Origin: Aliidiomarina iranensis
GTDB taxonomy: Bacteria > Pseudomonadota > Gammaproteobacteria > Enterobacterales > Alteromonadaceae
Length of the DNA stretch: 41,149 bases
Assembly (NCBI RefSeq): GCF_003987135.1
Contig: NZ_PIPJ01000012.1
Coordinates: 1 to 41,149, forward strand
Direction: 5' to 3'
Positions 1 to 7,853 of this stretch are shown here, piece by piece (position 1 is the first letter of the stretch; every line of letters begins with the position of its first letter). A program made the translations under genes and the position numbers. Below the pieces are notes generated by a model, which worked only from the letters and a program-made list of their open reading frames with translations, was not told the DNA's origin and did not search any database.

Positions 1-287
1 CCACGCCACCCGAGCGCTTCGCCAGCGAAGAAGAAAATATCATCGCCACTGCGCCACTGCACAGCGCCGGCTGGCTGTGGCTCGAATCCGAACTCATCGG
101 AGCCCTCATAAGCTGATTCATATTCAATACCTAAACCTAACCCGAAGCTCCAACCATCTTCACCGCGGGTGAAATCATCAAGCGATGGTAACGGCACCAA
201 TGCCGTTGGTTCCTCTTGCGCTAATGCTGTTTGCGAGAATAGGGCAGGTAGTAAAACCGCCATTAATAGGCCTGTTACTTTCTTCAT
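1..287 (-). CDS. MipA/OmpV family outer-membrane protein (3' end outside window)
   Basis: Only the N-terminal 95 residues are present; the gene runs off the left edge. The ATG at 287 is preceded by a good GGAGGA ribosome-binding site six bases upstream. The first 23 residues form a typical Sec signal peptide (MKK, hydrophobic core, cleavage after ALA). The mature start reads GLGLGIEYESAYEGSDEF followed by alternating hydrophobic strands, which matches the beginning of the MipA/OmpV beta-barrel family (MltA-interacting or scaffold-like outer-membrane proteins). The family role is outer-membrane, sometimes linked to murein enzymes or antibiotic response; the precise function is not predictable. 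Three 10-bp repeats lie about 95-125 bases upstream and may be its operator. Confidence 0.75.
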   Translation of the reverse strand, partial: MKKVTGLLMAVLLPALFSQTALAQEEPTALVPLPSLDDFTRGEDGWSFGLGLGIEYESAYEGSDEFGFEPQPAGAVQWRSGDDIFFFAGEALGWR

Positions 288-380
288 TTAAATTCCTCCA
301 ATCTGTGGTGGTGTTTGGGGCCTCTTTTGAGCACAAGCATTATACTGATAGCTTTCCTCACTAGATCATATACTAATATC

Positions 381-410
381 CTATATTTACCTCTATTTAC
401 CTTTATTTAC
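381..410 (-). repeat. Three 10-bp direct repeats upstream of the mipA-like gene
   Basis: Three consecutive decamers (CTATATTTAC, CTCTATTTAC, CTTTATTTAC on the + strand) repeat exactly once per helical turn. On the strand of the mipA-like gene they read GTAAATA-N-AG three times. Tandem half-sites at 10-11 bp spacing are the usual layout of OmpR/PhoB-family operators, so a regulatory role is plausible. The repeat is visible; the function is inferred. Confidence 0.5.
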
Positions 411-496
411 TGGCAAACTAATTTCTACTTGAGAAATTAGGATGTTGGTACTAGTTTAAAGCTACCGCAGAGTATTCATTTACATGGGCCAAAACA

Positions 497-898
497 TTGA
501 GATACCTTCTGTTTTCAATCATTCTTTTACCAATAAGCGCGCTCGCTGAAGAGATTCGGCCATTTACCACGGATGGATGCAGCTCATTCCCTAATGGAAC
601 GTTCGAGCAAAACCAGCTGTGGTTATCTTGCTGCACAGCACATGATTACCAATACTGGCAAGGTGGCACTTATGAAGAACGCTTAGCTGCCGATGAAGAA
701 CTTGAAAGTTGTGTTGCTGAAGTAGGCGAGCCTGAGATCGCCGTTTTGATGTTAGGTGGCGTAAGAGTAGGTGGCTCGCCTTATTTGCCAACCCGCTTTC
801 GTTGGGGGTATGGTTGGCCGTATCTAAGAGGGTACAAAGAACTAACAGAAAGCGAGTTGGCGCAAATAAAAGCACTAGAAAGCAGCGAGGAACACTAA
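497..898 (+). CDS. Small secreted protein with phospholipase A2-like CCxxHD motif
   Basis: This is a 133-residue protein. The start is a TTG; an in-frame stop at 452 and the absence of any in-frame ATG or GTG leave TTG 497 as the only sensible start, and the ribosome-binding site is poor. Residues 1-17 form a signal peptide ending in ALA. The mature protein has DGCSSFP near its N-terminus, then WLSCCTAHDYQYW, then ADEELESCV. DGCS plus CCxxHD plus a later Asp and Cys is the arrangement of the calcium loop, catalytic His-Asp helix and second helix of secreted and prokaryotic phospholipase A2. Family knowledge would predict a periplasmic or outer-membrane lipid-acting enzyme, but activity is not shown. 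It is convergent with the serine hydrolase downstream. Confidence 0.7.
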   Translation: MRYLLFSIILLPISALAEEIRPFTTDGCSSFPNGTFEQNQLWLSCCTAHDYQYWQGGTYEERLAADEELESCVAEVGEPEIAVLMLGGVRVGGSPYLPTRFRWGYGWPYLRGYKELTESELAQIKALESSEEH

Positions 899-955
899 CA
901 CCGTGGCCTGTTTTCTCTAATCGCGCGTTTTATCGGTGTTGCCACTTTTCCCAAG

Positions 956-985
956 CAAGTTACGAACAATCAAGCTACGAACAAT
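956..985. repeat. 15-bp tandem duplication in a convergent spacer
   Basis: CAAGTTACGAACAAT (956-970) is followed directly by CAAGCTACGAACAAT (971-985), 14 of 15 bases identical. It sits between the stop of the PLA2-like gene and the stop of the serine hydrolase gene, which converge here. No strong terminator hairpin is seen in this 100-base spacer. Confidence 0.7.
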
Positions 986-998
986 AACGATAGCCACG

Positions 999-2273
999 CT
1001 AAAGTAGGCAGGAATAACACAGATTAAACGGGAAGCTTACGCTTTGTTCTGGCTTTCGCAAGGGGGTGGGCAGTGGTTGAACCCTATTGGCGTATTGGTA
1101 GGGCACCCACTGTTCGGTTTCCATGCGCGGTAGCACCTCTCGCCAAAAATAGGGCGATAAGCCGTTCATTGCCGTGCTCTCGGCATTAATTAGAATAACT
1201 AAACCCACATCGTAATCGGGTGAGTAAGATATTTCCGCCCGGAAGCCTTCTACCCAGCCGCCGTGGTACATCAAGGTTTTATCTTTGATTTCATAAACGC
1301 GCCAACCCAAACCATAATGCGCATCCGATAACAGCGGGCGCCAATTGCGGCGGCGTAAATCGCGCGTGGTTCGAACCCGTGGCGTACGAATGGTATCGAG
1401 CACGGGAGCGGGCAACACATCGCTTTGAAAACCCATGTGGGCGATTAACCAATTGGCGAGATCATTAGCGCTTGCGTTTACTCCAGCTGCGGCTGGATAC
1501 CGATAGTAGTTAGCGTTCACTTCGCGTGGATACCAGCCATTGCGGCCACGAATGTGAGCAGAAGCACGGTTTTCACTTGCTAAGTAGCCTTGTAATCCAA
1601 TGGACGCATCGTTCATGGTGAGAGGCTGAAAAATCAAGCTATCCACTAGGTTTTGATAAGTTTCGCCGGTGCGCTGGGTGATAACATCCTCAACGAGGCT
1701 AAACAATACATTTTGATAACCGTAGCAGGCACCGGGCGAGCACATGGGGTTGATACGATTAAAATGGGGCAAGATGCGTTCTCGGGGATAATCGGCCTCG
1801 ATTAAATTATCATAGGCGTTAGGCACTACACCCGAGCTATGCGCCAGCAAGTGTTGCACTTTCAAGCCGTTATTAAACTGTGGATTTTTAAATTTGAGCT
1901 CCGGTACGTACTGGCTCACAGGGTCGGATAAATCAAGTTGGCCTTGTTCCGCCAGCATAACCGCTAAGGTGCCGGCAAAGGTTTTTGATACCGAAGCGAT
2001 ACGAAATACTGTGTGTTCATCAACCGGTGTGGTGCCATTGCGTTCGCGAACACCAAAGGCATTCATTTCTACAATTTGATTGCGATGCACAATGGCGTAA
2101 ACACCACCCGGCACTTTATCAAGCGTGAGGGTGCGAGAAAACAAAGTGGCAAAATCAGGATGTAAAGGCGCCGCTTCTGGAACGTTGCGGTTGCCATTTT
2201 GATCAGCATTAGCGCTTCCCAAAAACGCACAGAGAAGCGCTAAAACCCCAATTTTTTTGACACTCACAAGCAC
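999..2273 (-). CDS. Exported serine hydrolase, class C beta-lactamase fold
   Basis: A 424-residue protein with an N-terminal signal peptide (cleavage near SANA, residue 23). The penicillin-binding/beta-lactamase family triad is complete: S94-V-S-K97 (SxxK), Y186-Q-N188 (YxN) and H337-G-G (in place of KTG, as in class C-like esterases and D-aminopeptidases). It is therefore a periplasmic acyl-serine hydrolase; substrates could be peptidoglycan peptides, D-amino-acid peptides or esters, and true beta-lactamase activity cannot be assumed. The start codon is GTG: 2273 abuts the stop of the upstream M28 gene (TAAGTG), and GTG 2267 in the same frame is an alternative. Tight linkage indicates co-transcription with the peptidase. 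Confidence 0.85.
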   Translation of the reverse strand: MLVSVKKIGVLALLCAFLGSANADQNGNRNVPEAAPLHPDFATLFSRTLTLDKVPGGVYAIVHRNQIVEMNAFGVRERNGTTPVDEHTVFRIASVSKTFAGTLAVMLAEQGQLDLSDPVSQYVPELKFKNPQFNNGLKVQHLLAHSSGVVPNAYDNLIEADYPRERILPHFNRINPMCSPGACYGYQNVLFSLVEDVITQRTGETYQNLVDSLIFQPLTMNDASIGLQGYLASENRASAHIRGRNGWYPREVNANYYRYPAAAGVNASANDLANWLIAHMGFQSDVLPAPVLDTIRTPRVRTTRDLRRRNWRPLLSDAHYGLGWRVYEIKDKTLMYHGGWVEGFRAEISYSPDYDVGLVILINAESTAMNGLSPYFWREVLPRMETEQWVPYQYANRVQPLPTPLRKPEQSVSFPFNLCYSCLL

Positions 2274-3293
2274 TTAGCGTTTTTCCGCGAGAACTTGGTC
2301 GATAAGCTTAGTGAAGCTCAAGGCCGCTTCTGCAGTTAAACGAAAGAAAGCCGCATCGGCTTTATCCGAGGTATCGGAAGGTGCATGGTAATCAGGATGA
2401 TCGGCCACCCCAAAGTAGAGAAAAGGAACACCTTGTTCATGGAACGGGCCATGATCTGAGCTATTTGTCCAATCCACGGTGTAACCAGCTTTGTACCACG
2501 GGCGATCGTGCGCCATTACAATGCGAGCACCATTTTCGCTTTGTACTCGCTGAACTAAACGCACTAACCACGGGTGGTGATAAGTGCCCACCGCGTATAA
2601 AAGCTCATCGGTGTTGCGGCTCATCATGTCCATATTCACATTAAAGGCTAGGCTTCGAGGTTCGAGATGGCCCGTAGTAAACAGCGCATGGGCACCAAGC
2701 AAACCGCGTTCTTCACTATCTAACGCCGCAAATAACAAGGTGTGTTGTGGTTGGTTCTCGCTAAAATAACGGGCCATTTCGAGGAGTACCGCGGTGCCCG
2801 AGGCATTATCATCAGAACCGTGATAAATATCGCCATCGCGCACGCCCAAATGATCATAATGAGCGGTGATCACTATAGTGCGTAGGTTTGGATCTTCTCC
2901 CGGAATTGTGCCCAGAACATTCACCGCACGTTCAACGCGCTCGTGGCTAAATGCATGTTCATAGCCTTCGGTGCCAGCGGGCTCTAATCCAAGGGCTTCG
3001 AAGCGCTCGATAATATATTCGCGAGCGGCAAGGCTGCCCGGTGTTCCTGGTGCTCGGCCAGCTCGTTCGGCATCGGCTAGCCAATGCAAATCAGCCATGA
3101 TGCGATCAATACTTAAGCGTTCCGGTGTGTTTTCGGCGCCACGATCGGGCGTGATTTCGGCAATACGTTGGGCTTCCCGCTCAGTGAGCAGGTTCATATA
3201 AACGATCCGGCCCGGCCACCAAGCGATAACCAGAACAACAATAATTAACCAAACTGGCCATAAACGGCGATACCAAGCACTACGGTTGCTCAT
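2274..3293 (-). CDS. M28 family zinc metallopeptidase, membrane-anchored
   Basis: A 339-residue protein with a single hydrophobic segment at residues 11-27 that should anchor it in the inner membrane with the catalytic domain in the periplasm. The M28 di-zinc site is visible: AHYDH (H145, D147), GSDDNASG (D161), DSEERG (E194/E195), a following NMD (D222) and a late SSDHGPF/HPDYH region. The family contains aminopeptidases and glutaminyl-cyclase-like enzymes; a short-peptide aminopeptidase is the likeliest role. It is the first gene of a two-gene unit with the serine hydrolase, which starts immediately after its stop codon. Exported peptidases suit an amino-acid-using marine bacterium. Confidence 0.88.
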   Translation of the reverse strand: MSNRSAWYRRLWPVWLIIVVLVIAWWPGRIVYMNLLTEREAQRIAEITPDRGAENTPERLSIDRIMADLHWLADAERAGRAPGTPGSLAAREYIIERFEALGLEPAGTEGYEHAFSHERVERAVNVLGTIPGEDPNLRTIVITAHYDHLGVRDGDIYHGSDDNASGTAVLLEMARYFSENQPQHTLLFAALDSEERGLLGAHALFTTGHLEPRSLAFNVNMDMMSRNTDELLYAVGTYHHPWLVRLVQRVQSENGARIVMAHDRPWYKAGYTVDWTNSSDHGPFHEQGVPFLYFGVADHPDYHAPSDTSDKADAAFFRLTAEAALSFTKLIDQVLAEKR

Positions 3294-3468
3294 AAAAATT
3301 CCCTATCGGTAAACGAGGAAAGCTATATTACCCTATGCGGGCAGAGCTGCAAAATAATCACGGTTCGCATAGAATGCAAAGCCAATACTGTTGTACCTAT
3401 ACGCAGGGGGCAGCAGCGCGTAAGATAGCAAAATTAGCGGTTTTATTTCAGTAAAATAGAAGTTACTT

Positions 3469-4191
3469 ATGTCAAATAATCGTAAAAATCACGCCGAACA
3501 AGACATCAAAGAGCCGGGTTTAATGGTGAACATGCTGTTCAACATTTTTTTACCGGTAATCATTTTAATGCAGTTGAGCAGTGAAGCCCGCCTTGGCGCT
3601 GCCACTGCACTGGTTTTAGCGTTAGCTTTTCCTATTGGCTTTGGCCTTTGGGAGCTCTATCGGCGGAAAAAAATAAACGGGTTTTCCATTTTGGGTTTGG
3701 TGAGTGTATTGCTAACCGGCGGCATTGGTTTACTAGAACTCGACCCCGCGTACATTGCGATTAAAGAGGCCGCTGTGCCGGGCATTATTGGTTTGGTAGT
3801 GTTTGGTAGCCGATTTACCCGCTTCCCTGTTGTGGAAAAAATTTTACTGAATCGAAAAATATTAGATTTAGATAAACTCTATGCCGCATTAGAGCGCCGG
3901 CAAAAATCAGCAGAGTTTCAGCGCACGATTAATAATGGCGGGAATGCGGTTGCCTGCGCGTTTTTCCTCTCAGCCACTTTGAACTATATTTTGGCCCGAA
4001 TGATTGTGGTGAGCCCGGCCGGTACAGAGGCTTTCAATAGCGAAATTGGCCGTATGACAGCGTTAAGCTTCCCCGTAATTGCGCTGCCCACCATGATTAT
4101 TCTTATGGGTGCTATATTCTATATATTCAAACGCATTAGCACGCTCACTGGTGAATCAGTGGAAACTTTCTTACAGGCACAGGATAACTAA
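3469..4191 (+). CDS. VC0807 family multi-pass membrane protein
   Basis: A 240-residue, highly hydrophobic protein with about five to six transmembrane segments (roughly residues 18-37, 41-60, 72-90, 97-112, 160-177 and 197-218). The features LMVNMLFNIFLPVI at the N-terminus, FPIGFGLWELYRRKK, and a central loop FGSRFTRFPVVEKILLN match the VC0807 family of uncharacterised inner-membrane proteins, related to septation-protein-A-like proteins. No catalytic residues are evident and the function is unknown. The next gene begins six bases after its stop and probably shares its transcript. The start ATG at 3469 is the first in a frame open only from there. Confidence 0.75.
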   Translation: MSNNRKNHAEQDIKEPGLMVNMLFNIFLPVIILMQLSSEARLGAATALVLALAFPIGFGLWELYRRKKINGFSILGLVSVLLTGGIGLLELDPAYIAIKEAAVPGIIGLVVFGSRFTRFPVVEKILLNRKILDLDKLYAALERRQKSAEFQRTINNGGNAVACAFFLSATLNYILARMIVVSPAGTEAFNSEIGRMTALSFPVIALPTMIILMGAIFYIFKRISTLTGESVETFLQAQDN

Positions 4192-4197
4192 GCACGC

Positions 4198-5550
4198 GTG
4201 GTAACCGTAGATAGCAACGATTCATTCAGCCTACGCATTGTTCGCAACCTAGGTGATTATCCGGAGCATAAGCTGGATATTTTCCTGTTTGTGCCCGGTG
4301 AACTTGGGTTGTCGGTTGATGTGGTTACTGAGCGGGCGCTTTATCATCAAGCCTTTCATATTAATCGCACCTACCATAGCCAAGTACAACTCGAACCACT
4401 GGTGCGCAGCCGGCTGGTGCAACGCTTGGCGAAACAACAAGAACGGCCCACGCCAGAGTATCGCTTGAGTTTGAGCTTGTATGCCTATCAATACGTAAAT
4501 GCTATTGAGCAGGAAGTGGGGCGGGTACTTCGTGAGCGGCCGGAGAATTTGCGTGAATCATTGGCGGAGCTTCTTGATTTAAGCGCTACGATAATGCGTA
4601 GGTTACGCCGAACTGCGCCGAAAGAAGATGCGTTGCGGCGTTACTACACGAACGTGGACAATTACTTATCGTGGTTTTCTGAGCAACAATTTTTGCGCTT
4701 AGCCGCAGAGCTTGAATTTGCCGATGATGAGCAAGATATTCGTGAGCTCTTGTTGCGTATTGCTCGCAGAGAAGCAAAGTATCGGAATGAAAACGAATAT
4801 AATTCTGAGCGGGTGCAGGCCGATAGTACGCGAATGTCGAATAAAATGCGGCTTTTGCGCCGGCTGATTGAATTTCCAGTTACGCTGCGCCGGGTAGGCC
4901 ATGAGCTTGGCAACATTGAAGAGCGTTTTGTGAAAGCAGGTGTGGCGGCTGTGGTAATGACAGCGGTTTCTTATGCCGTGTTGCGCGCCCGCGATACCTT
5001 AGGCGATGTTACTGCTGTATTTATCGCTGCGGTAGCCTTGTTATATGCAGTTCGCGAAGTATTTAAAGATGATATTCGGCAGAAGCTTTGGCTTTGGCTG
5101 CGAAAAGGCCGGCCAAAGTGGCGGCACGAATTTGTTGATCCCAATAATGAAAATGTTGTGGGCAAATCGGTTGAGTGGATCGATTACAAAACCTTTGAAG
5201 ATCTCGCTGATGAAGTTAAAAAGGCGCGGCGGGCATCAACGCCGCAACGGGGTGAAACCGTATTGCATTATAGCAGTTGGTCGAAAATGCTACCTTCGCG
5301 GTTTTTAAGTGGCTACGCCACCACGCGGGAAACGATCGTGTTGGACCTTGAGGTGCTCGCGCCCTTGCTTGAGCAAAGCACTCACCCTATTTATCGGCAA
5401 GAAAAAAATGAAGTAGTGCGGGATATTGTTGAAAAGCGCTCAGTGCTCAACGTGGTGATTCGTGAACGCTGGGCCGATAAAGATGATATTCAACGCTGGA
5501 AAATTGTACTGAACCGCAATGGTATTGTAGAAACCGAAGCCGCGAGCTAA
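4198..5550 (+). CDS. Membrane protein of unknown function (450 residues)
   Basis: I do not recognise this family. The start is GTG 4198, six bases after the preceding stop, suggesting translational coupling. Residues 1-240 are soluble, rich in Arg/Glu/Leu helices (LVQRLAKQQ, RRLRRTAPKEDALRRYY). Two transmembrane segments follow at about 247-263 and 270-286, probably a hairpin with both ends cytoplasmic. Residues 290-450 form a second soluble domain that starts with a basic stretch (LWLWLRKGRPKWRH). No nucleotide-binding, protease or nuclease motif is visible. It is likely encoded with the VC0807-type protein and perhaps the MFS transporter 23 bases downstream. Confidence 0.8.
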   Translation: MVTVDSNDSFSLRIVRNLGDYPEHKLDIFLFVPGELGLSVDVVTERALYHQAFHINRTYHSQVQLEPLVRSRLVQRLAKQQERPTPEYRLSLSLYAYQYVNAIEQEVGRVLRERPENLRESLAELLDLSATIMRRLRRTAPKEDALRRYYTNVDNYLSWFSEQQFLRLAAELEFADDEQDIRELLLRIARREAKYRNENEYNSERVQADSTRMSNKMRLLRRLIEFPVTLRRVGHELGNIEERFVKAGVAAVVMTAVSYAVLRARDTLGDVTAVFIAAVALLYAVREVFKDDIRQKLWLWLRKGRPKWRHEFVDPNNENVVGKSVEWIDYKTFEDLADEVKKARRASTPQRGETVLHYSSWSKMLPSRFLSGYATTRETIVLDLEVLAPLLEQSTHPIYRQEKNEVVRDIVEKRSVLNVVIRERWADKDDIQRWKIVLNRNGIVETEAAS

Positions 5551-5573
5551 CCGAATTAAAAGGAATGCACCTA

Positions 5574-6881
5574 ATGGTAGGTAAAACAGAGTTAAGCGCG
5601 GCTAAGAATGCGCCGAAGCGCCAGATATTCGGTTGGGCGATGTATGATATTGCCAACCAAGCTTACACAACCATTGTTATTTCCTTTGTTTATTCTGCCT
5701 TTTTTGTTGCTTATATCGTGCCTGCGGATAGTGAGTGGCGCGATGCCTATTGGTCGATTGCGATTATTGGTTCTACCTTGGTTGCGATGGTGCTATCGCC
5801 AATGGTGGGCCATTGGATTGACCGCGGTGCTTCGAAGAAAAAATTGCTCGCTTGGTCAACCTTAGTGTGTGCCAGTTTTACCTGCCTGTTGTATTTTATT
5901 GGCCCCGGTGATGTTTGGTGGGGTATAGCGATTATTTTGATCACCAATACTGCCTGGATGGTAGGCGAAGCCATTATTTCCGCCTTCTTGCCTGAGCTCT
6001 CTACCCGCAAGAATATGGGGCTGGTTTCCGGTTTAGGCTGGGGGCTAGGGTATTTGGGTGGCTTCGTGAGCATGGTGCTGGTTTCGGTGATTATCATAAG
6101 TGCCGATCCAGTAGCCGAGCGCGGTTTGTATATTGCCCAGCACCAGTGGGCAATGATTGCGATTTCTATCTATTTTGTGTTGGTGGCCATTCCTACCTTT
6201 TTGCTGGTAAAAGATAAGCCAAAAACAACTCGGCTAGTGCCGCGTGAGGGCTGGCGGGAGAGCTTGAATCTACTTCGGCAACAGCGTTTACAACCTACGC
6301 TGTTTCGTTTTTTTTGGGCCTTTTTGTTTTACATGGCGGGTGTGCAAACCGTAATAAAGTTCATTGGTATCTATAGCACCGGTGAGCTTGGCCTTTCCCA
6401 AACCGATTTAGTAGCCGTATTCTTAGCAACCCAGTTCAGCGCCCTTTTTGGTGCCATAGGATTTGGGGTTGTTGAGCGGTTTGTTGGTGCCCGAAAAGTG
6501 CTTTTCGTAGTTATTCTTTTGTGGGTAATCGCCATTAGCGGCATGTATGGTATTTACGATATTGCTGCTTGGCTGCAAATGAGTGTGCGCGATGTGTTTT
6601 TGGTAATTGCCTTGCTTGCTGGCACTGGGATTGGCTCGATTCAGGCTTCAAGCCGTTCTTTAGTAGCTTTGTTAGCCGTGCCGGAAAGAGATGGCAGCGC
6701 GTTTGGTTTGTGGGGTGTATTCAACCGCATGGCAATGTTGCTGGCGGCCACTTTTGGCATCGTTGCCGACCTCTTCTCGCGGCAAAATGCATTGTTGATG
6801 GTGATAGGCTTTTTCATTATTGGCGCTATTTTGTTAGCTCGAGTTAGCCAACTCTCGGCAATGAGCCGCTCAGAAAATTAA
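5574..6881 (+). CDS. UMF1/Atg22-like MFS transporter
   Basis: A 435-residue, 12-helix permease. The N-terminal FGWAMYDIANQAYTTIV is the hallmark of the UMF1 (vacuole effluxer Atg22-like) branch of the major facilitator superfamily, and the loop GHWIDRGASKKK corresponds to the MFS loop 2-3 motif. Fungal Atg22 exports amino acids from vacuoles; the bacterial substrates are unknown. ATG 5565 is in frame but directly abuts AGGA; ATG 5574 has that AGGA nine bases upstream and is the better start. It may be the third gene of the 3469-6881 run. A 110-base gap with no clear terminator follows. Confidence 0.85.
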   Translation: MVGKTELSAAKNAPKRQIFGWAMYDIANQAYTTIVISFVYSAFFVAYIVPADSEWRDAYWSIAIIGSTLVAMVLSPMVGHWIDRGASKKKLLAWSTLVCASFTCLLYFIGPGDVWWGIAIILITNTAWMVGEAIISAFLPELSTRKNMGLVSGLGWGLGYLGGFVSMVLVSVIIISADPVAERGLYIAQHQWAMIAISIYFVLVAIPTFLLVKDKPKTTRLVPREGWRESLNLLRQQRLQPTLFRFFWAFLFYMAGVQTVIKFIGIYSTGELGLSQTDLVAVFLATQFSALFGAIGFGVVERFVGARKVLFVVILLWVIAISGMYGIYDIAAWLQMSVRDVFLVIALLAGTGIGSIQASSRSLVALLAVPERDGSAFGLWGVFNRMAMLLAATFGIVADLFSRQNALLMVIGFFIIGAILLARVSQLSAMSRSEN

Positions 6882-6991
6882 CGCTAGTTTTTGTTGAGCA
6901 CCTACTTGATGGTGATATAGCTGAAGAATCGTGCATCTGGAAATGTGTGTATTAGGCTTGATAAATACACTTCTTCTACTCCAGGTTGGCT

Positions 6992-7822
6992 ATGGGCGAC
7001 ACTCATTTATCGGCAAAAGCATTTATTAAAAGTAACCTCAAGCTTGCGCTTCAAACGGGGCAATTGAGCTTGCACTACCAACCGCAGTTTTCACTTGCCC
7101 AGGAAACACTCACCGGCATCGAAGCACTTTTACGCTGGCGCTCTAAAGAGTTTGGCTGGCTGAACCCAGAGCTTGTTATTGCGGTAGCCGAGCAAGATGA
7201 GCTCATTGTGTTATTGAGTGAGTGGGTATTACGCCAAGCGCTTACTGATTTTGCTCAGGTACAGAATGAGGTGAAGCGGTTATCGGTTAATTTATCGGTA
7301 CGTTATTTGCAGCGGCGCCCAGTGGTAACGGTAGTTGAAAAGTATTTGGCGGAATCCGGTGTTTCGCCCCATTGCTTAGATTTGGAGATCACTGAAACAG
7401 TGGTTTTGGAATCGGCACCGGCCCTATTAAACGCACTAAAACAATTACGGCAACTTGGTATATCGTTGAGCATGGACGATTTTGGCACGGGCTACTGCGG
7501 CCTAAGCTACCTAAAAAAACTGCCACTGAGTACAGTGAAAATTGATCGCAGCTTCCTTCACGATGCAGTGAGTAACGCCCGCGATGCCTTGCTCTACCAC
7601 GATATTTTGCAGCTTGCTCGCAACCTTGATTTACGAATCATTGCCGAAGGTGTAGAGAACCAAGCACAGCTGCGTTTTCTGCAGTTAAGCCATTGCCACG
7701 AAGCCCAAGGCTACTTATTAGCCAAGCCAATGCCGCTTAGCCAACTATTGCAATTTACCGGGCAGCAAAAAACCAGTGAATTTTTAGCAGTAGCAGAAGA
7801 TATACATTTTTTGCTACCTTGA
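6992..7822 (+). CDS. Stand-alone EAL-domain cyclic-di-GMP phosphodiesterase
   Basis: A 276-residue protein that is essentially one EAL domain with no GGDEF or sensor part. Active-site elements are complete: E44-A-L, VNLSVRYLQ (N100), LEITETV (132-137), MDDFGTGY (D162-D163), K183 in TVKID, IIAEGVE (E219) and AQGYLLAKP (Q239). It should therefore hydrolyse c-di-GMP to pGpG in the cytoplasm. The loop-6 region after DRSF (LHDAVSNARDALLY) is divergent from typical members. TTG 6986 is possible, but ATG 6992 has AGG six bases upstream. A 7-bp inverted repeat (6947-6953 with 6964-6970) lies just upstream. Confidence 0.88.
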   Translation: MGDTHLSAKAFIKSNLKLALQTGQLSLHYQPQFSLAQETLTGIEALLRWRSKEFGWLNPELVIAVAEQDELIVLLSEWVLRQALTDFAQVQNEVKRLSVNLSVRYLQRRPVVTVVEKYLAESGVSPHCLDLEITETVVLESAPALLNALKQLRQLGISLSMDDFGTGYCGLSYLKKLPLSTVKIDRSFLHDAVSNARDALLYHDILQLARNLDLRIIAEGVENQAQLRFLQLSHCHEAQGYLLAKPMPLSQLLQFTGQQKTSEFLAVAEDIHFLLP

Positions 7823-7853
7823 TACCCAATATTAATAACAACAGGGTTTCATT

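Noticed and set aside
6947-6970. GTGTATT / AATACAC inverted repeat upstream of the EAL gene
   Set aside because: Only 7 bp and AT-rich, easily expected by chance; noted but not called an operator.
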